DNA of 64,000 nucleotides from an uncultured Candidatus Melainabacteria bacterium (GCA_934718275.1 CAKUZD010000001.1:62001-126000), one strand, 5' to 3'; shown: positions 36,377-45,408, counted from the stretch's first letter. The notes: generated from the sequence alone by a model not told the origin. Numbers and translations are program-made.

Positions 36377-37003
36377 ATGGAATATATAAATTTGATATTA
36401 GGACATTTAGTTAGTTTTATAGAACATGTTGTTACCGGCATGGGACCATTTGGAATTAGTCTTTTAATGGCTATTGAATCCTGCAATATCCCACTTCCAA
36501 GTGAAGCAATATTACCTTTTGCCGGATATATAGTCAGCAAAGGCGAAATGAATTTCCATATAGCAGCAATTGCGGGAGCAATTGGATGTGTCTTAGGATC
36601 AATTCCTTCATATTACCTTGGATTTTTCGGAGGCAGAAAATTCGTTGAAAAATATGGAAAATATTTCCTTATTTCCCATAAAGATTTGGATGAAGCAGAC
36701 AAATGGGTTGAAAAATATGGAGATTGGGCATTCTTTTTATGCAGAATGCTTCCGGTGGTTAGAACATTTATTTCACTTCCGGCAGGAATTCTTCGAGCAA
36801 AAAAAAGAATATTTTTTACTCTTACTTTCTTAGGCTCTCTTGTTTGGAGTTATGTACTTGTTTATGTTGGCGTTAAAATGGGACAAAATATGGAAGCATT
36901 TAAACATATTTGGCACAAATTTGATGTAGCAATTATATTAATATTTGGAATTCTTGGAGCTATTTATATATACAAACATATTAAACACTTAAAAGAATCA
37001 TAA
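36377..37003 (+). CDS. DedA family membrane protein
   Basis: A 208-residue DedA/SNARE-associated protein with about five hydrophobic segments. Family motifs: ESCNIPLPSEAILPFAGY, GSIPSYYLGFFGGRKFVEKYG and FLCRMLPVVRTFISLPAG with the conserved Arg residues, then the charged helix AKKRIFF. DedA proteins act in membrane homeostasis, and recent work assigns members as undecaprenyl-phosphate or phospholipid flippases. AAGAGAGGGATT is a strong ribosome binding site. Confidence 0.93.
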   Translation: MEYINLILGHLVSFIEHVVTGMGPFGISLLMAIESCNIPLPSEAILPFAGYIVSKGEMNFHIAAIAGAIGCVLGSIPSYYLGFFGGRKFVEKYGKYFLISHKDLDEADKWVEKYGDWAFFLCRMLPVVRTFISLPAGILRAKKRIFFTLTFLGSLVWSYVLVYVGVKMGQNMEAFKHIWHKFDVAIILIFGILGAIYIYKHIKHLKES

Positions 37004-37090
37004 AATTTTATCTTTTTTCAAAATTTGATAGAAGAATTACAAAATGTTACAATTCGTATTTTAGGACAGTGAAGTCTATCAATTCCCTAT

Positions 37091-37129
37091 AAAGAAATAA
37101 CTTTATATATATAATATAAAGGGGAAAAA
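37091..37129 (+). promoter_or_regulatory. TATA-tract and GGGGAA leader
   Basis: TTTATATATATAATATAAAGGGGAAAAA runs up to the ATG at 37130. It contains TATAAT as a probable -10 and GGGGAA close to the start, resembling the leaders at 13407, 15241 and 43497. Further upstream TGTTACAAT (about 37035-37043) is another possible extended -10. Confidence 0.4.
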
Positions 37130-38314
37130 ATGGGGAATTTAGTTGTAAAAAGTTTGGGCATTATTAGAAACATTAGTTCTAAAACTGTCAACAAAACTCC
37201 TATAACAGCAGGGCGAAAAGTAGCGTCTGATATCACACAACATCAGCAATCAGTAATAGCGAGTTCTAAACAAATAAGTACTGACACCTTTGAATATGTT
37301 AGTAATAATGGTGGTCTAAGAACCGGAAATCCATTAACTAATGCACAAACTCGATTTGAGAAAACAGGAGTTACAGACTTTATCACTAAAAAGTATGTAG
37401 CTCAAATAAATAAAGTTCCCGTTTTCGGAATAACAAGAGAAGAATTACCTATTTTAAATATGGTACATGAAGCAATGTTAAATACCTTAAAAGCAACTAA
37501 AGGGAAATATCCTCTTTATAATAAAATTGTATTTGAACATGTTCGCCCTAATGGCATTCCTAAGCTTCAAGGAGTTGCATGTTATGATTATAAAACTAGA
37601 ATTCTGCGTGTTAACAAAGATTATCTTGAAAATATTGATAAAAATATCAATGAAAACCTACAACAATTCATAGATTTGGGTCTTATAACAAAAGACAAAT
37701 CCGGCAAATACAGAATACTCGATTTCTTAAGAAACAGTAAAAGTGAAATATTTGAAAAACGCTTAAACGAGTACAATAAAGACTGGTCATTACAAAATAA
37801 GTTTTTATTCCACAGAGTAAGTATGAATTATTACGCAAACCTGACATATCAAGTAAACAAATCCCCAATATATACAATAGAAAGAATTATGCAAAAAGGT
37901 AATAATCAACAATTACTAAAAAAAATGGGATTATTTAAAACACGTTCAGCTGTTATGCAAATGAATACTAAAGAGCAATTAGCATATTTAAAAAGTATAG
38001 GAGGAACCTGTCCACCTCCTGTTGATACTTGTTTAGTTACATATCCAAACTTTTTATTTAATCATGAAGCTATGCATAATTGTCACTTTGAAAATATTTC
38101 CGATAAACTAATACAAGAACTTTACTCCCCAAGCAAAACACAAGAATGGTTGCAAAACAAAAACATACAACAAATAGCCGCAAAAGTTTCCGGTTATTCC
38201 GGAACACATCCTATGGAGTTTGTTGCTGAAGTTGGAGCCGGACTTATAAATAATCAAAAATTTGATAAAGACGTTATATCATTATACAAATATCTTAAAG
38301 GTCCTGAAATATAA
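37130..38314 (+). CDS. HExxH zincin-like putative metallopeptidase
   Basis: A 394-residue protein of unknown family. The C-terminal part contains NHEAMHNCHF, an HExxH zinc motif (H312, E313, H316). It is followed 46-50 residues later by PMEFVAEVGAGLI, where E363 or E367 could be the third ligand. This gluzincin layout resembles lethal-factor-like metallopeptidases, by eye. The N-terminus is basic and polar, without a classical signal peptide, and the middle is helical. It is the first gene of an accessory block that also encodes a Cys/His/Asp protein and a second HExxH protein. Confidence 0.65.
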   Translation: MGNLVVKSLGIIRNISSKTVNKTPITAGRKVASDITQHQQSVIASSKQISTDTFEYVSNNGGLRTGNPLTNAQTRFEKTGVTDFITKKYVAQINKVPVFGITREELPILNMVHEAMLNTLKATKGKYPLYNKIVFEHVRPNGIPKLQGVACYDYKTRILRVNKDYLENIDKNINENLQQFIDLGLITKDKSGKYRILDFLRNSKSEIFEKRLNEYNKDWSLQNKFLFHRVSMNYYANLTYQVNKSPIYTIERIMQKGNNQQLLKKMGLFKTRSAVMQMNTKEQLAYLKSIGGTCPPPVDTCLVTYPNFLFNHEAMHNCHFENISDKLIQELYSPSKTQEWLQNKNIQQIAAKVSGYSGTHPMEFVAEVGAGLINNQKFDKDVISLYKYLKGPEI

Positions 38315-38338
38315 ATTTTTAAAATTTTTAATTTTAAC

Positions 38339-38367
38339 TAGCAATTTATATTTTCACGGTTTTTTAA
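38339..38367 (+). promoter_or_regulatory. TAGCAA-class leaderless promoter
   Basis: TAGCAA (38339-38344), a 17-base spacer with TTTTCACGG, then TTTTAA (38362-38367). Six bases separate the -10 from the ATG at 38374, and there is no Shine-Dalgarno sequence. Confidence 0.45.
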
Positions 38368-38373
38368 AACTGT

Positions 38374-39072
38374 ATGAATATACAATCAAATTATCAACCC
38401 CAAACATTTACAGCTAGAAATCCCGAAATTAGAAACGCGGACAAAGTTATGCGGAATTTAATGCACGAATATCCTGCATTTTCAACGTCAAGAGTAAAGT
38501 ATTATGATATATTTACTAAACTACCACTCAAAGCCAGAGAAAAAGTACAACCAATCTATTGGAGATTACATGCCGAAAGACAAAATCTATCAAAATTTGA
38601 AGGCATAAAACGAATTAACAAAACATTAGAAATGGTAAAAAACGAAATGAACGCGAATTGTGCAGAGTTTGCCAATATGGCAAGAGGAGCATTTTTAGCA
38701 AACGGGTATAAAGATGTCAGAATAGGTTCTTTAAGAGTTCATTATCCGAAAGAAGATTCTTTTTTACCACCTCTAATAGCAAGCGAAAAAGCGGATCACA
38801 ATGTACTAATTGTAAATGCAGGTAAAAACGCAGAATTAGACAAACCAAGCACTTTTTCTAAAAAAGCATTTATTGTAGATCCTTGGGGCGGTTTTTGTGA
38901 TTATGTAGCGAATGCTTTCAACAAATATAAAGGAATTTTCCTTAGAAATTTATCACCTGAGGACGAAATGGCAACAAAAAAATTTATATTTGAAGAACAA
39001 AGCCCAATGAATATTACCTCAAGAACATGTACTTCTATGCGCAACAATCACCCTGAACTGGTTGTAGAATAG
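38374..39072 (+). CDS. F-x-A protein with papain/transglutaminase-like Cys-His-Asp motif
   Basis: A 232-residue protein. The N-terminus MNIQSNYQPQTFTARNPEIR carries the F-x-A motif (residues 12-14). The C-terminal domain has the order ANCAEFANMARGAF (C96), DHNVLIV (H142) and FIVDPWGGF (D169), with spacing typical of papain-fold or transglutaminase-like hydrolases. A protease, amidase or deamidase activity is inferred; no exact family was recognised. No signal peptide or Shine-Dalgarno sequence is seen. It lies between two HExxH-protein genes. Confidence 0.65.
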   Translation: MNIQSNYQPQTFTARNPEIRNADKVMRNLMHEYPAFSTSRVKYYDIFTKLPLKAREKVQPIYWRLHAERQNLSKFEGIKRINKTLEMVKNEMNANCAEFANMARGAFLANGYKDVRIGSLRVHYPKEDSFLPPLIASEKADHNVLIVNAGKNAELDKPSTFSKKAFIVDPWGGFCDYVANAFNKYKGIFLRNLSPEDEMATKKFIFEEQSPMNITSRTCTSMRNNHPELVVE

Positions 39073-39130
39073 AAATTTGTAATAATATTCATAATAACAA
39101 AAGTTCTCCAATTTTCTTAGAAAACATTTG

Positions 39131-41131
39131 TTACTTAAAACTTAACAATCTGCAAACAAATGCTGAGCAATTGTTTGCACTTTCAAATGCTTTCTTATAA
39201 TGTTTTGCTTTCCAATTATATAAAAATATTAAATTTTGAGCTTCTTGTTTGTCAGATTTTTGTTCTAATTTATCCAACGAATTATTTAAAATGTCTAACG
39301 ATTTATCATAATTTCCAAGTTTAGCATTTAATCTGGCAAGTTCTAATACCGGCATTGAATAATATCCGTCAGCAATTTGAAATAAAGGTTTTCCTTCCGG
39401 TATTGGAATATCATTATTTGAAGAAGTTGGATATAAATTCTTAATCATAGAATAATATTCAACAGCTTTTTGTATATTATTATTTTTTCTATAAATATTT
39501 GCAATTTTTTGATACAAATAATCACAATCAGAATTTTTGCAATATTTTATAGCCTTTTCATAATTTTCAATAGCTTTTGTATATTCATAATCAGTTTTTT
39601 CTAATTTATAACCAGGAGCCTTCTGATATCCACAATTTTCATAAGCCCACCCTAATTTTTCAAATACCTCATAAGCATTTGGATTTAAATCTAAAGCTTT
39701 TTCATAGTCTATTATTGCAGAATAATAATCAGAAGTTATGCTACTTTCATCAATAAACATACTCTCATCCATATTTTCTAAATCACCTCTTTGAATATAT
39801 AATTTATAATCATTGGGATGTTTTTTTATTTCTTTATTTAATTGTTGTATTTTTTCTAATGCAACTATAGAAGTCATATAATATGGTTCTCTATCTTGTG
39901 CTTCAAAAAGCATTATTCTAGCTTGATTAAAAAGTCCGTTTTTGTAATATTCTCGTGCTAAATCATAATATATTAATGTTGATATTGGATAATGCGTATC
40001 CGAACTTTGATTGCCAGTAATTTTGTTAAATGTAACTTTTATATTATCTTCTGTTAACCCAGAAACACCTCTTACTAAAAGGTTTTTAACTATTTTTTCA
40101 ATAACTTTTTGATTAGCATTTTCATAAACATCAATTATTACATTTGCTTTAACATCAGGAATAGACATTGATGCAGGGTTTATATCAATATCAACCTTGC
40201 AATCTGACACCGAATTAAGCATATTTATCGTTTTTCGATAAGAGCTATTCAAATTTTTCTCATATCGTTTTTTATTTTTATTAAAACAAACTCCTGAATA
40301 TATAGTAAAATCTTGCGATGCAAACATACTATCTGCAAGCTCAACGGCTTTCATTCTTACGTTTGATTCAGAAACATTATAAAGACCAATCTTATAAATA
40401 GTTCCGTCTTTTATTCTTACTGTTGAGATATTGTGTTCGGCAATAAATTCTTGAACATCATTTGCAAGAGTTAAATCATCAGTTTCTGCAATAAATTTAA
40501 TATCCGGATATGATGGTTTAATAAAACTTATAACAAGACACAGAATAATAGTTACAACTAAAATTCCGGAGCAAATTTTAATAACTCGTTTTTCGAAAGT
40601 TATTTTTTTTACTTCTTTATTAAAATGATATTTTCTTATAATGTTGTCTTTTTTTAACTCTCTTTTATTTTCAGGAAAAAATTCTAAATATTTGTCGAGA
40701 TATTTGTCCCTGTTTTCCTTATCGCTTAATTTGTTATAAGAAATTGCTAAACTCAAATAACAGAATTTTTTATTTTCTTTGTATATTAAATTTTTAAACT
40801 TGTTTGCTGAACTAAACTCACCCATTTTTTCTAAAGTAATATGATAAAGCTTAATTGCTTTTGGATAATTAAATAATAAATTTTTATTAAAATTTGCATC
40901 AATAAATGTGTATACATAATCGCCACTGATTAGTTTAAAAAAGAACATAAATATTGGTCCAAAACTGAGCAGTGCTATGATGTATAATGGAACAAATAAC
41001 AAACTTAAAATTACATCAAAAAATGAGTTATATTGAATAAAAATTGTACTAAAGAAAAAAATGCACATAGGAACGGAGTACAATACTCCAATTATAAAAC
41101 TAAGATACCAAAAATATTGTTTATTATTCAT
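39131..41131 (-). CDS. membrane-anchored TPR protein
   Basis: A 666-residue protein. Two N-terminal hydrophobic helices (about 8-30 and 38-65) and a third helix (about 185-205) bracket a short TPR-like region (SLAISYNKLSDKENRDKYL). After the third helix comes an alpha/beta domain (residues 215-370) and then an array of about five tetratricopeptide repeats (380-650; for example YEKALDLNPNAYEVFEKLG, YTKAIENYEKAIKYCK). Function is unknown; it probably assembles a complex at the membrane. The TAGGAAATCGCAC leader provides a ribosome binding site. Confidence 0.75.
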   Translation of the reverse strand: MNNKQYFWYLSFIIGVLYSVPMCIFFFSTIFIQYNSFFDVILSLLFVPLYIIALLSFGPIFMFFFKLISGDYVYTFIDANFNKNLLFNYPKAIKLYHITLEKMGEFSSANKFKNLIYKENKKFCYLSLAISYNKLSDKENRDKYLDKYLEFFPENKRELKKDNIIRKYHFNKEVKKITFEKRVIKICSGILVVTIILCLVISFIKPSYPDIKFIAETDDLTLANDVQEFIAEHNISTVRIKDGTIYKIGLYNVSESNVRMKAVELADSMFASQDFTIYSGVCFNKNKKRYEKNLNSSYRKTINMLNSVSDCKVDIDINPASMSIPDVKANVIIDVYENANQKVIEKIVKNLLVRGVSGLTEDNIKVTFNKITGNQSSDTHYPISTLIYYDLAREYYKNGLFNQARIMLFEAQDREPYYMTSIVALEKIQQLNKEIKKHPNDYKLYIQRGDLENMDESMFIDESSITSDYYSAIIDYEKALDLNPNAYEVFEKLGWAYENCGYQKAPGYKLEKTDYEYTKAIENYEKAIKYCKNSDCDYLYQKIANIYRKNNNIQKAVEYYSMIKNLYPTSSNNDIPIPEGKPLFQIADGYYSMPVLELARLNAKLGNYDKSLDILNNSLDKLEQKSDKQEAQNLIFLYNWKAKHYKKAFESANNCSAFVCRLLSFK

Positions 41132-41361
41132 TGTGCGATTTCCTATAAAAATTATTACAATACGTATATATTAACAATTATTTATAAATAAATCAAAGTT
41201 TTTACAATAAAATTAAATCTCCTAAATACAAATCATCCATTCCTGACTTCACAATTATTAACATATACGCAATTTATAAAAAATAGCGTTTATATAATAG
41301 TTACTCAAATTTAGCAAAAATTTTTCAAAATCATTTTTAAAAATTTTAAACTGATTATAGT

Positions 41362-43497
41362 CTATACATACAAAGTCTTTTTATTGTTTTTATTCATAAA
41401 ATCAGGAATATTTATTTTTTTGTTCTTAAAACTTGCATCACAAAACTGTTTGCCAACAATCTTTTCTAATTTTTGAGGCTCTGTATGTATTGTTGCTTTT
41501 TCAATTTGGGCTATTGTTTTAGGGAAATATCTTTCTAGATATTCTGATCTAATTGAAAATAATGGAATGTTATTATATGTATTTAATATAGCACCACCCT
41601 CCGCAATAGTTTCTTCTATTGAGCGGGTTGGAGTTAACTGATTTGTAAAATATTTAATATGGTTTCGTTGAGCTTCAGGGAATTGTTCTAAAAATAAATC
41701 TAGTTCTTTTTGATAAGTTGTACATATTTTGTTTCCAACATTTTTGGGAAGATTAATAGTTTTTTCAGCATTTCTAACATTTGAGGCTTGACTGATTAGA
41801 TGATATAATTCGTGGGTTGATACAAATTCATTTCCCCCAGTTGCAATTATTCCCATATCTTTTCCAGCGTAACAAGCACAAGAATCTAGTATATTATCTA
41901 TCACTTTGAAGTTTTTGACTTTATCATTTATGTGTAACAAATTTTCTCCTGACATTTGCTTCAAAACTGTCATCATTTTTTGTTTTTGTTCCGGAGTACA
42001 ATCTTTAAGTATTTCATTAAGGTTAATTTCTGTAACTTTACCATTTTGAGAATTAAGTACGGAAATTTTATCAGCAGAATAGCTGATTTTGTATGTGTTT
42101 CCATTTACCTTAGAAATTGCTTCTGTTGGACTAACAAATGTATGAGTTAATTGTCTATTCATCAAGACATTTCCATTTGCGTCTTTAATAATGTATGTTA
42201 GCGATTTATTACCATTTGGTTGTATTGTTATAACTTTGCTTGTTGTTGTTCCGTCTAAAGATTCTAGGTTTTTGGTAATTGTTTTTATACCAGTTTGAGG
42301 GTCAATTTTGGCATCACCTAAAACTTTTACAGTTCCATTAGGATCCTTTTGTACAATCTTATATACACCCTCAACTTCAGATGGAATCATTGTTTCAACA
42401 ATTTTTTCTCCATCTTTGTTAACAAATGATAATTCTTCTTTTAACACTTGAGATTTGCTAAATAAAAGTTTTGGGTTTCGTGTTGTTTCTGCATAGCCTG
42501 CTTTTAAGGTAACATCAGAATTTAAATTTCCTTTTTGAGAAATTCTTCTTAGTTTTACAATTGTATTTTCATCCTTTTCAAGCATTTTTAATAATTCGGG
42601 TGTTTTCTTTAAACTTTTAACATTTTCACGTGTTAATGCCAAGTTCCCATTTTCAATGCTTTCAATAAATAGTTCTTCTTGATTAATTACTTTAAAATCT
42701 TTATCAAAAGTTTTTAAATAAGCCTTACCTGTTCCTTTTTCAGCAATAGCAAGTGTAAAATTATCAGGATTGTAACTGTTATGCATAATATGAGCGCTAT
42801 GAAACTTTTTACCATAGATTTTTTTTGCTTGGTTAATTTCTTGAATGAGTTTATCTGTATTCAAATTTTTAACCATTTTAGCTTCCAAAATACTTTCACC
42901 ATACAAACCACCATCAAAGATTAGTTTGTTCAGTTGAGTTTCGTTGCAACCTAATTCTGAAAGTGCGAGTATTTGTTTGTTGTTGAATACTTTATATCCA
43001 CGATTTTCTATTTGAATATATTTTTTTACAAAATTCAATTGCGAATCTTTCATTTCTGATAAAAATTTTAATGTATCAGAGTTTACTGTTTGTAAGTATT
43101 CACAATGAGAATCTTTCATTCTTAAAAAGTCTCTTAGTTTAAATAATTTTTCGTCTGGTAATTCAGATAAAAATTTTACAGTTTCTTTATCATATCTTGC
43201 AATAGCGCCAATATCTTTAGTTTTTAACCCTTGTCTTGAACAAAGTTGTTCTAATAAGTCCCACTTTTGATTATCCACTCTGCCCATATCTTCTAATGCT
43301 GGAGTATGATTTTGTCTAAAAAATTGTTCAAATCTAGTAGTTTTTTTGTCTACTAATTTAATATCTTTGCAAACATTATGTGGCTCTTTAGAAAGAGTTT
43401 TTATTCCTTGAAGAACTTCATTAAGAGGTCTTGCTTTAAGACCTCTCATAAAAGAATTATGCGGCAATATAATTTTTAAAACCTTACTTGCAATCAT
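41362..43497 (-). CDS. large HExxH zincin-like protein with beta-repeat region
   Basis: A 711-residue protein of unknown family. Residues 1-330 are mainly helical, with SELPDEKLFKLRDFLRMKDS-like repeats. Residues 355-490 are beta-rich and MORN/Rhs-like (KDPNGTVKVLGDAKIDPQTG, QPNGNKSLTYIIKDANGNVL). The C-terminal domain has STHELYHLIS (H562, E563, H566) and later RSIEETIAEGGAI (E628, E629 or E633), a possible gluzincin zinc site. No signal peptide is obvious. The leader carries TATATAAATACGGGGAATT, shared with the gene at 13407. A secreted or host-directed peptidase is possible but unproven. Confidence 0.65.
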   Translation of the reverse strand: MIASKVLKIILPHNSFMRGLKARPLNEVLQGIKTLSKEPHNVCKDIKLVDKKTTRFEQFFRQNHTPALEDMGRVDNQKWDLLEQLCSRQGLKTKDIGAIARYDKETVKFLSELPDEKLFKLRDFLRMKDSHCEYLQTVNSDTLKFLSEMKDSQLNFVKKYIQIENRGYKVFNNKQILALSELGCNETQLNKLIFDGGLYGESILEAKMVKNLNTDKLIQEINQAKKIYGKKFHSAHIMHNSYNPDNFTLAIAEKGTGKAYLKTFDKDFKVINQEELFIESIENGNLALTRENVKSLKKTPELLKMLEKDENTIVKLRRISQKGNLNSDVTLKAGYAETTRNPKLLFSKSQVLKEELSFVNKDGEKIVETMIPSEVEGVYKIVQKDPNGTVKVLGDAKIDPQTGIKTITKNLESLDGTTTSKVITIQPNGNKSLTYIIKDANGNVLMNRQLTHTFVSPTEAISKVNGNTYKISYSADKISVLNSQNGKVTEINLNEILKDCTPEQKQKMMTVLKQMSGENLLHINDKVKNFKVIDNILDSCACYAGKDMGIIATGGNEFVSTHELYHLISQASNVRNAEKTINLPKNVGNKICTTYQKELDLFLEQFPEAQRNHIKYFTNQLTPTRSIEETIAEGGAILNTYNNIPLFSIRSEYLERYFPKTIAQIEKATIHTEPQKLEKIVGKQFCDASFKNKKINIPDFMNKNNKKTLYV

Positions 43498-44161
43498 CGT
43501 TATTCCCTAAAATTCCCCGTATTTATATAAAGTAATTATGTTGTAAATAATTGACTTTTTGTTACATATATTAATAAAGAGGAATTTTAATAAGTTTAAA
43601 TTTCAAGCCATTAAATAAACTTCAAATTTTATAAATACATGTTATAATCTGACGGATAAATTTGAAAGAGGGAAAGTGGGTATAATTAAGAAAATGTTTG
43701 AATTTTAGCCACTTCCCTCGTTTCAAGAAAAATTATCCTTTTTATCCTTTTCTTATACCTAAATTTATCCTTTTTTCCTGCTTGTTTTGGAAAATTTACC
43801 TACAACTCCGACAAGGTTTGAGTTTTGCAAGGATAGAAAAAGGATAAAAACTTCCGAGAGGTGGGAATATTTTTGATAGATTAGTAAATGCACTTTACAA
43901 AATTATTTTCGGTGCAAAAATTTGCACCCTACTGACTTTAGAACGTAGAGTGGGAAATTAGGTGGGAAAAGCATGAGCGGTTCCCACCTTACATACTGAA
44001 CAAAACGATTAAGTATCATTTTGTGAGAGGTAATTTTTGCGTAGCAAAAAACGCATACACGTTTAATGCCGATAATCAAGAAAGTTCAAAAAATGTCATT
44101 TTTCGAATTTTTCCGCACACTCTATAGTATAAAAATGATACTCTACAAAATATTCACAAAA
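43498..44161. other. long gene-free interval beside mobile elements
   Basis: No open frame here looks real. The left part is the leader of the gene at 43497. From about 43730 to 43860 the segment TTATCCTTTT occurs three times on the plus strand and AAGGATA twice in the opposite sense, an iteron-like cluster. A solo REP palindrome lies at 43911-43932. A perfect nine-base inverted repeat, AGGTGGGAA/TTCCCACCT, spans 43960-43989. Another small hairpin, GCGTAGCAAAAAACGC, lies near 44039-44054. Confidence 0.55.
43911..43932 (-). repeat. solo REP palindrome with GTAG foot
   Basis: GGTGCAAAAATTTGCACC is a perfect 8-bp inverted repeat, followed by CTAC (GTAG on the minus strand). It differs at one base from the two REPs that flank the RAYT gene at 44825-45364. 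It is a dispersed copy of the same element. Confidence 0.7.
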
Positions 44162-44190
44162 TAGCAAAAAATATTTTTAGGAGTTTTAAT
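44162..44190 (+). promoter_or_regulatory. TAGCAA-class promoter, near-leaderless
   Basis: TAGCAA (44162-44167), a 17-base spacer with TTTTTAGGAG, then TTTAAT (44185-44190). The start is predicted 7-10 bases on, at 44197-44200, next to or on the ATG at 44200. No Shine-Dalgarno sequence is seen. Confidence 0.45.
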
Positions 44191-44199
44191 AAAAACGTA

Positions 44200-44772
44200 A
44201 TGAATAAAATTAACTACAAATCTAACATAAGTTTTAGTGCAAAATTTAAAAATCCTGTAGAAATTCTTAAAAAAGATATTGCAGGAAATTATGCCCCTTA
44301 TGAAGTTGCATTTATTGAACTTGAACCGAATAATAAGAATGATATAAAAGCTCTTGCAAATCTCAATAAATATTGGTCTGATAAAGAACAATATGTCAGT
44401 AGTATTTATGCAACAGCACTAAAACTCCGTGATAATGAAGATTTACAAAATTTTACCAGAATTTTTGCAGTAACTGAACAAAATGATAAATTTGAAAAAC
44501 TTAATGGTGAAAAAATACTAGGACTTACAGAAGTTTCCACACGTAAACCTAAAGAATACTACATTTCGTATATTCAAGTTAATCCAAGAAACGTATTTTC
44601 AATTAGTCCCGAATTTAAAAGAGTTGGAACAAAAATTCTTGATTCTATTAAATCCTTTGCAAATAGAATCCTTTTAAGCCCTAGCTCTCATGATACCGCA
44701 ATATTTTATGAACAAAATGGCTTTAAACCATCTAAATTTTCCCATTCTATCTTTGAATGGATAAAAAGGTAA
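44200..44772 (+). CDS. F-x-A protein with GNAT-like acetyltransferase fold
   Basis: A 190-residue protein. The N-terminus MNKINYKSNISFSAKFKNP carries the F-x-A motif (residues 12-14). The C-terminal half has the GNAT pattern: a beta strand (YYISYIQVNPR), a pyrophosphate-binding helix start (FKRVGTKILDSIKSFA), and SSHDTAIFYEQNGF, the typical end-strand with 'FY...GF'. It may acylate a small molecule or protein; the substrate is unknown. It sits between a solo REP and the RAYT element, so it could be cargo of past rearrangements. Confidence 0.7.
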   Translation: MNKINYKSNISFSAKFKNPVEILKKDIAGNYAPYEVAFIELEPNNKNDIKALANLNKYWSDKEQYVSSIYATALKLRDNEDLQNFTRIFAVTEQNDKFEKLNGEKILGLTEVSTRKPKEYYISYIQVNPRNVFSISPEFKRVGTKILDSIKSFANRILLSPSSHDTAIFYEQNGFKPSKFSHSIFEWIKR

Positions 44773-44798
44773 ATCATAAAAATGGATATGCTAAGTCA

Positions 44799-44820
44799 GT
44801 AGGGTGCAATTTTTTGCACC
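44799..44820 (+). repeat. left REP of RAYT unit
   Basis: GTAG (44799-44802) followed by the imperfect palindrome GGTGCAATTTTTTGCACC (44803-44820). The sequence AAGTCA just outside also precedes the foot of the solo REP, so the two copies share 28 bases with one difference. Confidence 0.8.
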
Positions 44821-44824
44821 AAAA

Positions 44825-45364
44825 TTATTCATAATCAAGATTGCTGATTTTATATTTATCTTCAAAATTACACCAATCTTGTTCATAAAATCCGTTTTGA
44901 ACAAATTTATTAAATGATGAGAACTTCCAATCTTTTGGTGCGATATTATAATGTTTCAACGGATTGTAATGAATATAATCAATGTGTTTGTATAAATCTT
45001 CCTCGTTTCTAATTATATGGTCATAATATCTTCTTTGCCATATACCTTTTTCACCCCGTTTTATTGCTGAATCGGAAAGATTTTGGCATATAAATTTTTC
45101 TGAAACATTGATAGAAAAATTAAACTTTATTGTTCTTATTATTTGCGGGATATCATTTAGATTTGATGCTGATATTATCATATGACAATGTTCTTTTAAT
45201 ACAGATATTGCGATAATTTCAAAATCATATTTGTTTTTTGCATACTTGAAACTATTTCTTAAAGCTTCAATATTTTGAATCAAAATTTCTCGTCGATTAT
45301 ATGTAACAAATGTAATAAAAACCGGATTTGATGAATTTTTAAAATATCTTTTGTAATTACTCAT
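44825..45364 (-). CDS. REP-associated tyrosine transposase (RAYT, Y1_Tnp)
   Basis: A 179-residue HUH-superfamily transposase. FITFVTYNRRE opens the domain. The HxH metal pair is in LKEHCHMIIS. The C-terminal RAYT signature reads GIWQRRYYDHIIRNEEDLYKHI followed by DYIHYNPLKH with the catalytic Tyr candidate. Such enzymes cut single-stranded REP hairpins by a 5'-phosphotyrosine link. The gene is flanked by inverted REPs, which are its expected substrates. A Met two codons upstream (45370) is an alternative start. Confidence 0.9.
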   Translation of the reverse strand: MSNYKRYFKNSSNPVFITFVTYNRREILIQNIEALRNSFKYAKNKYDFEIIAISVLKEHCHMIISASNLNDIPQIIRTIKFNFSINVSEKFICQNLSDSAIKRGEKGIWQRRYYDHIIRNEEDLYKHIDYIHYNPLKHYNIAPKDWKFSSFNKFVQNGFYEQDWCNFEDKYKISNLDYE

Positions 45365-45386
45365 ATTCATATTCTAACTTGGTTGT

Positions 45387-45408
45387 GGTGCAAAAAATTG
45401 CACCCTAC
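45387..45408 (-). repeat. right REP of RAYT unit
   Basis: GGTGCAAAAAATTGCACC (45387-45404) and CTAC (45405-45408), that is GTAG plus palindrome on the minus strand. Its palindrome is the exact reverse complement of the left REP. It directly abuts the recombinase remnant. Confidence 0.8.

Larger units (their letters stand above)
44799..45408 (-). mobile_element. RAYT/REP unit (IS200-like)
   Basis: A 610-base unit: a REP with GTAG foot at the left, the minus-strand transposase, and an inverted REP at the right. Both ends share GTAGGGTGCAATTTTTTGCA plus CC in opposite orientation. This matches the known architecture of REP-associated tyrosine transposases, which recognise GTAG/GGAG-footed hairpins. 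Its right end abuts a truncated serine recombinase. Confidence 0.8.

Noticed and set aside
41310..41335. TAGCAAAAATTTTT on the plus strand as another promoter of the TAGCAA class
   Set aside because: No plus-strand gene follows, and it lacks the ACGxG part; AT-rich coincidence is likely.
43498..44161. CRISPR array in the repeat-bearing gap
   Set aside because: Repeats are short, irregular and in both orientations, with no regular spacers; no cas genes are near.
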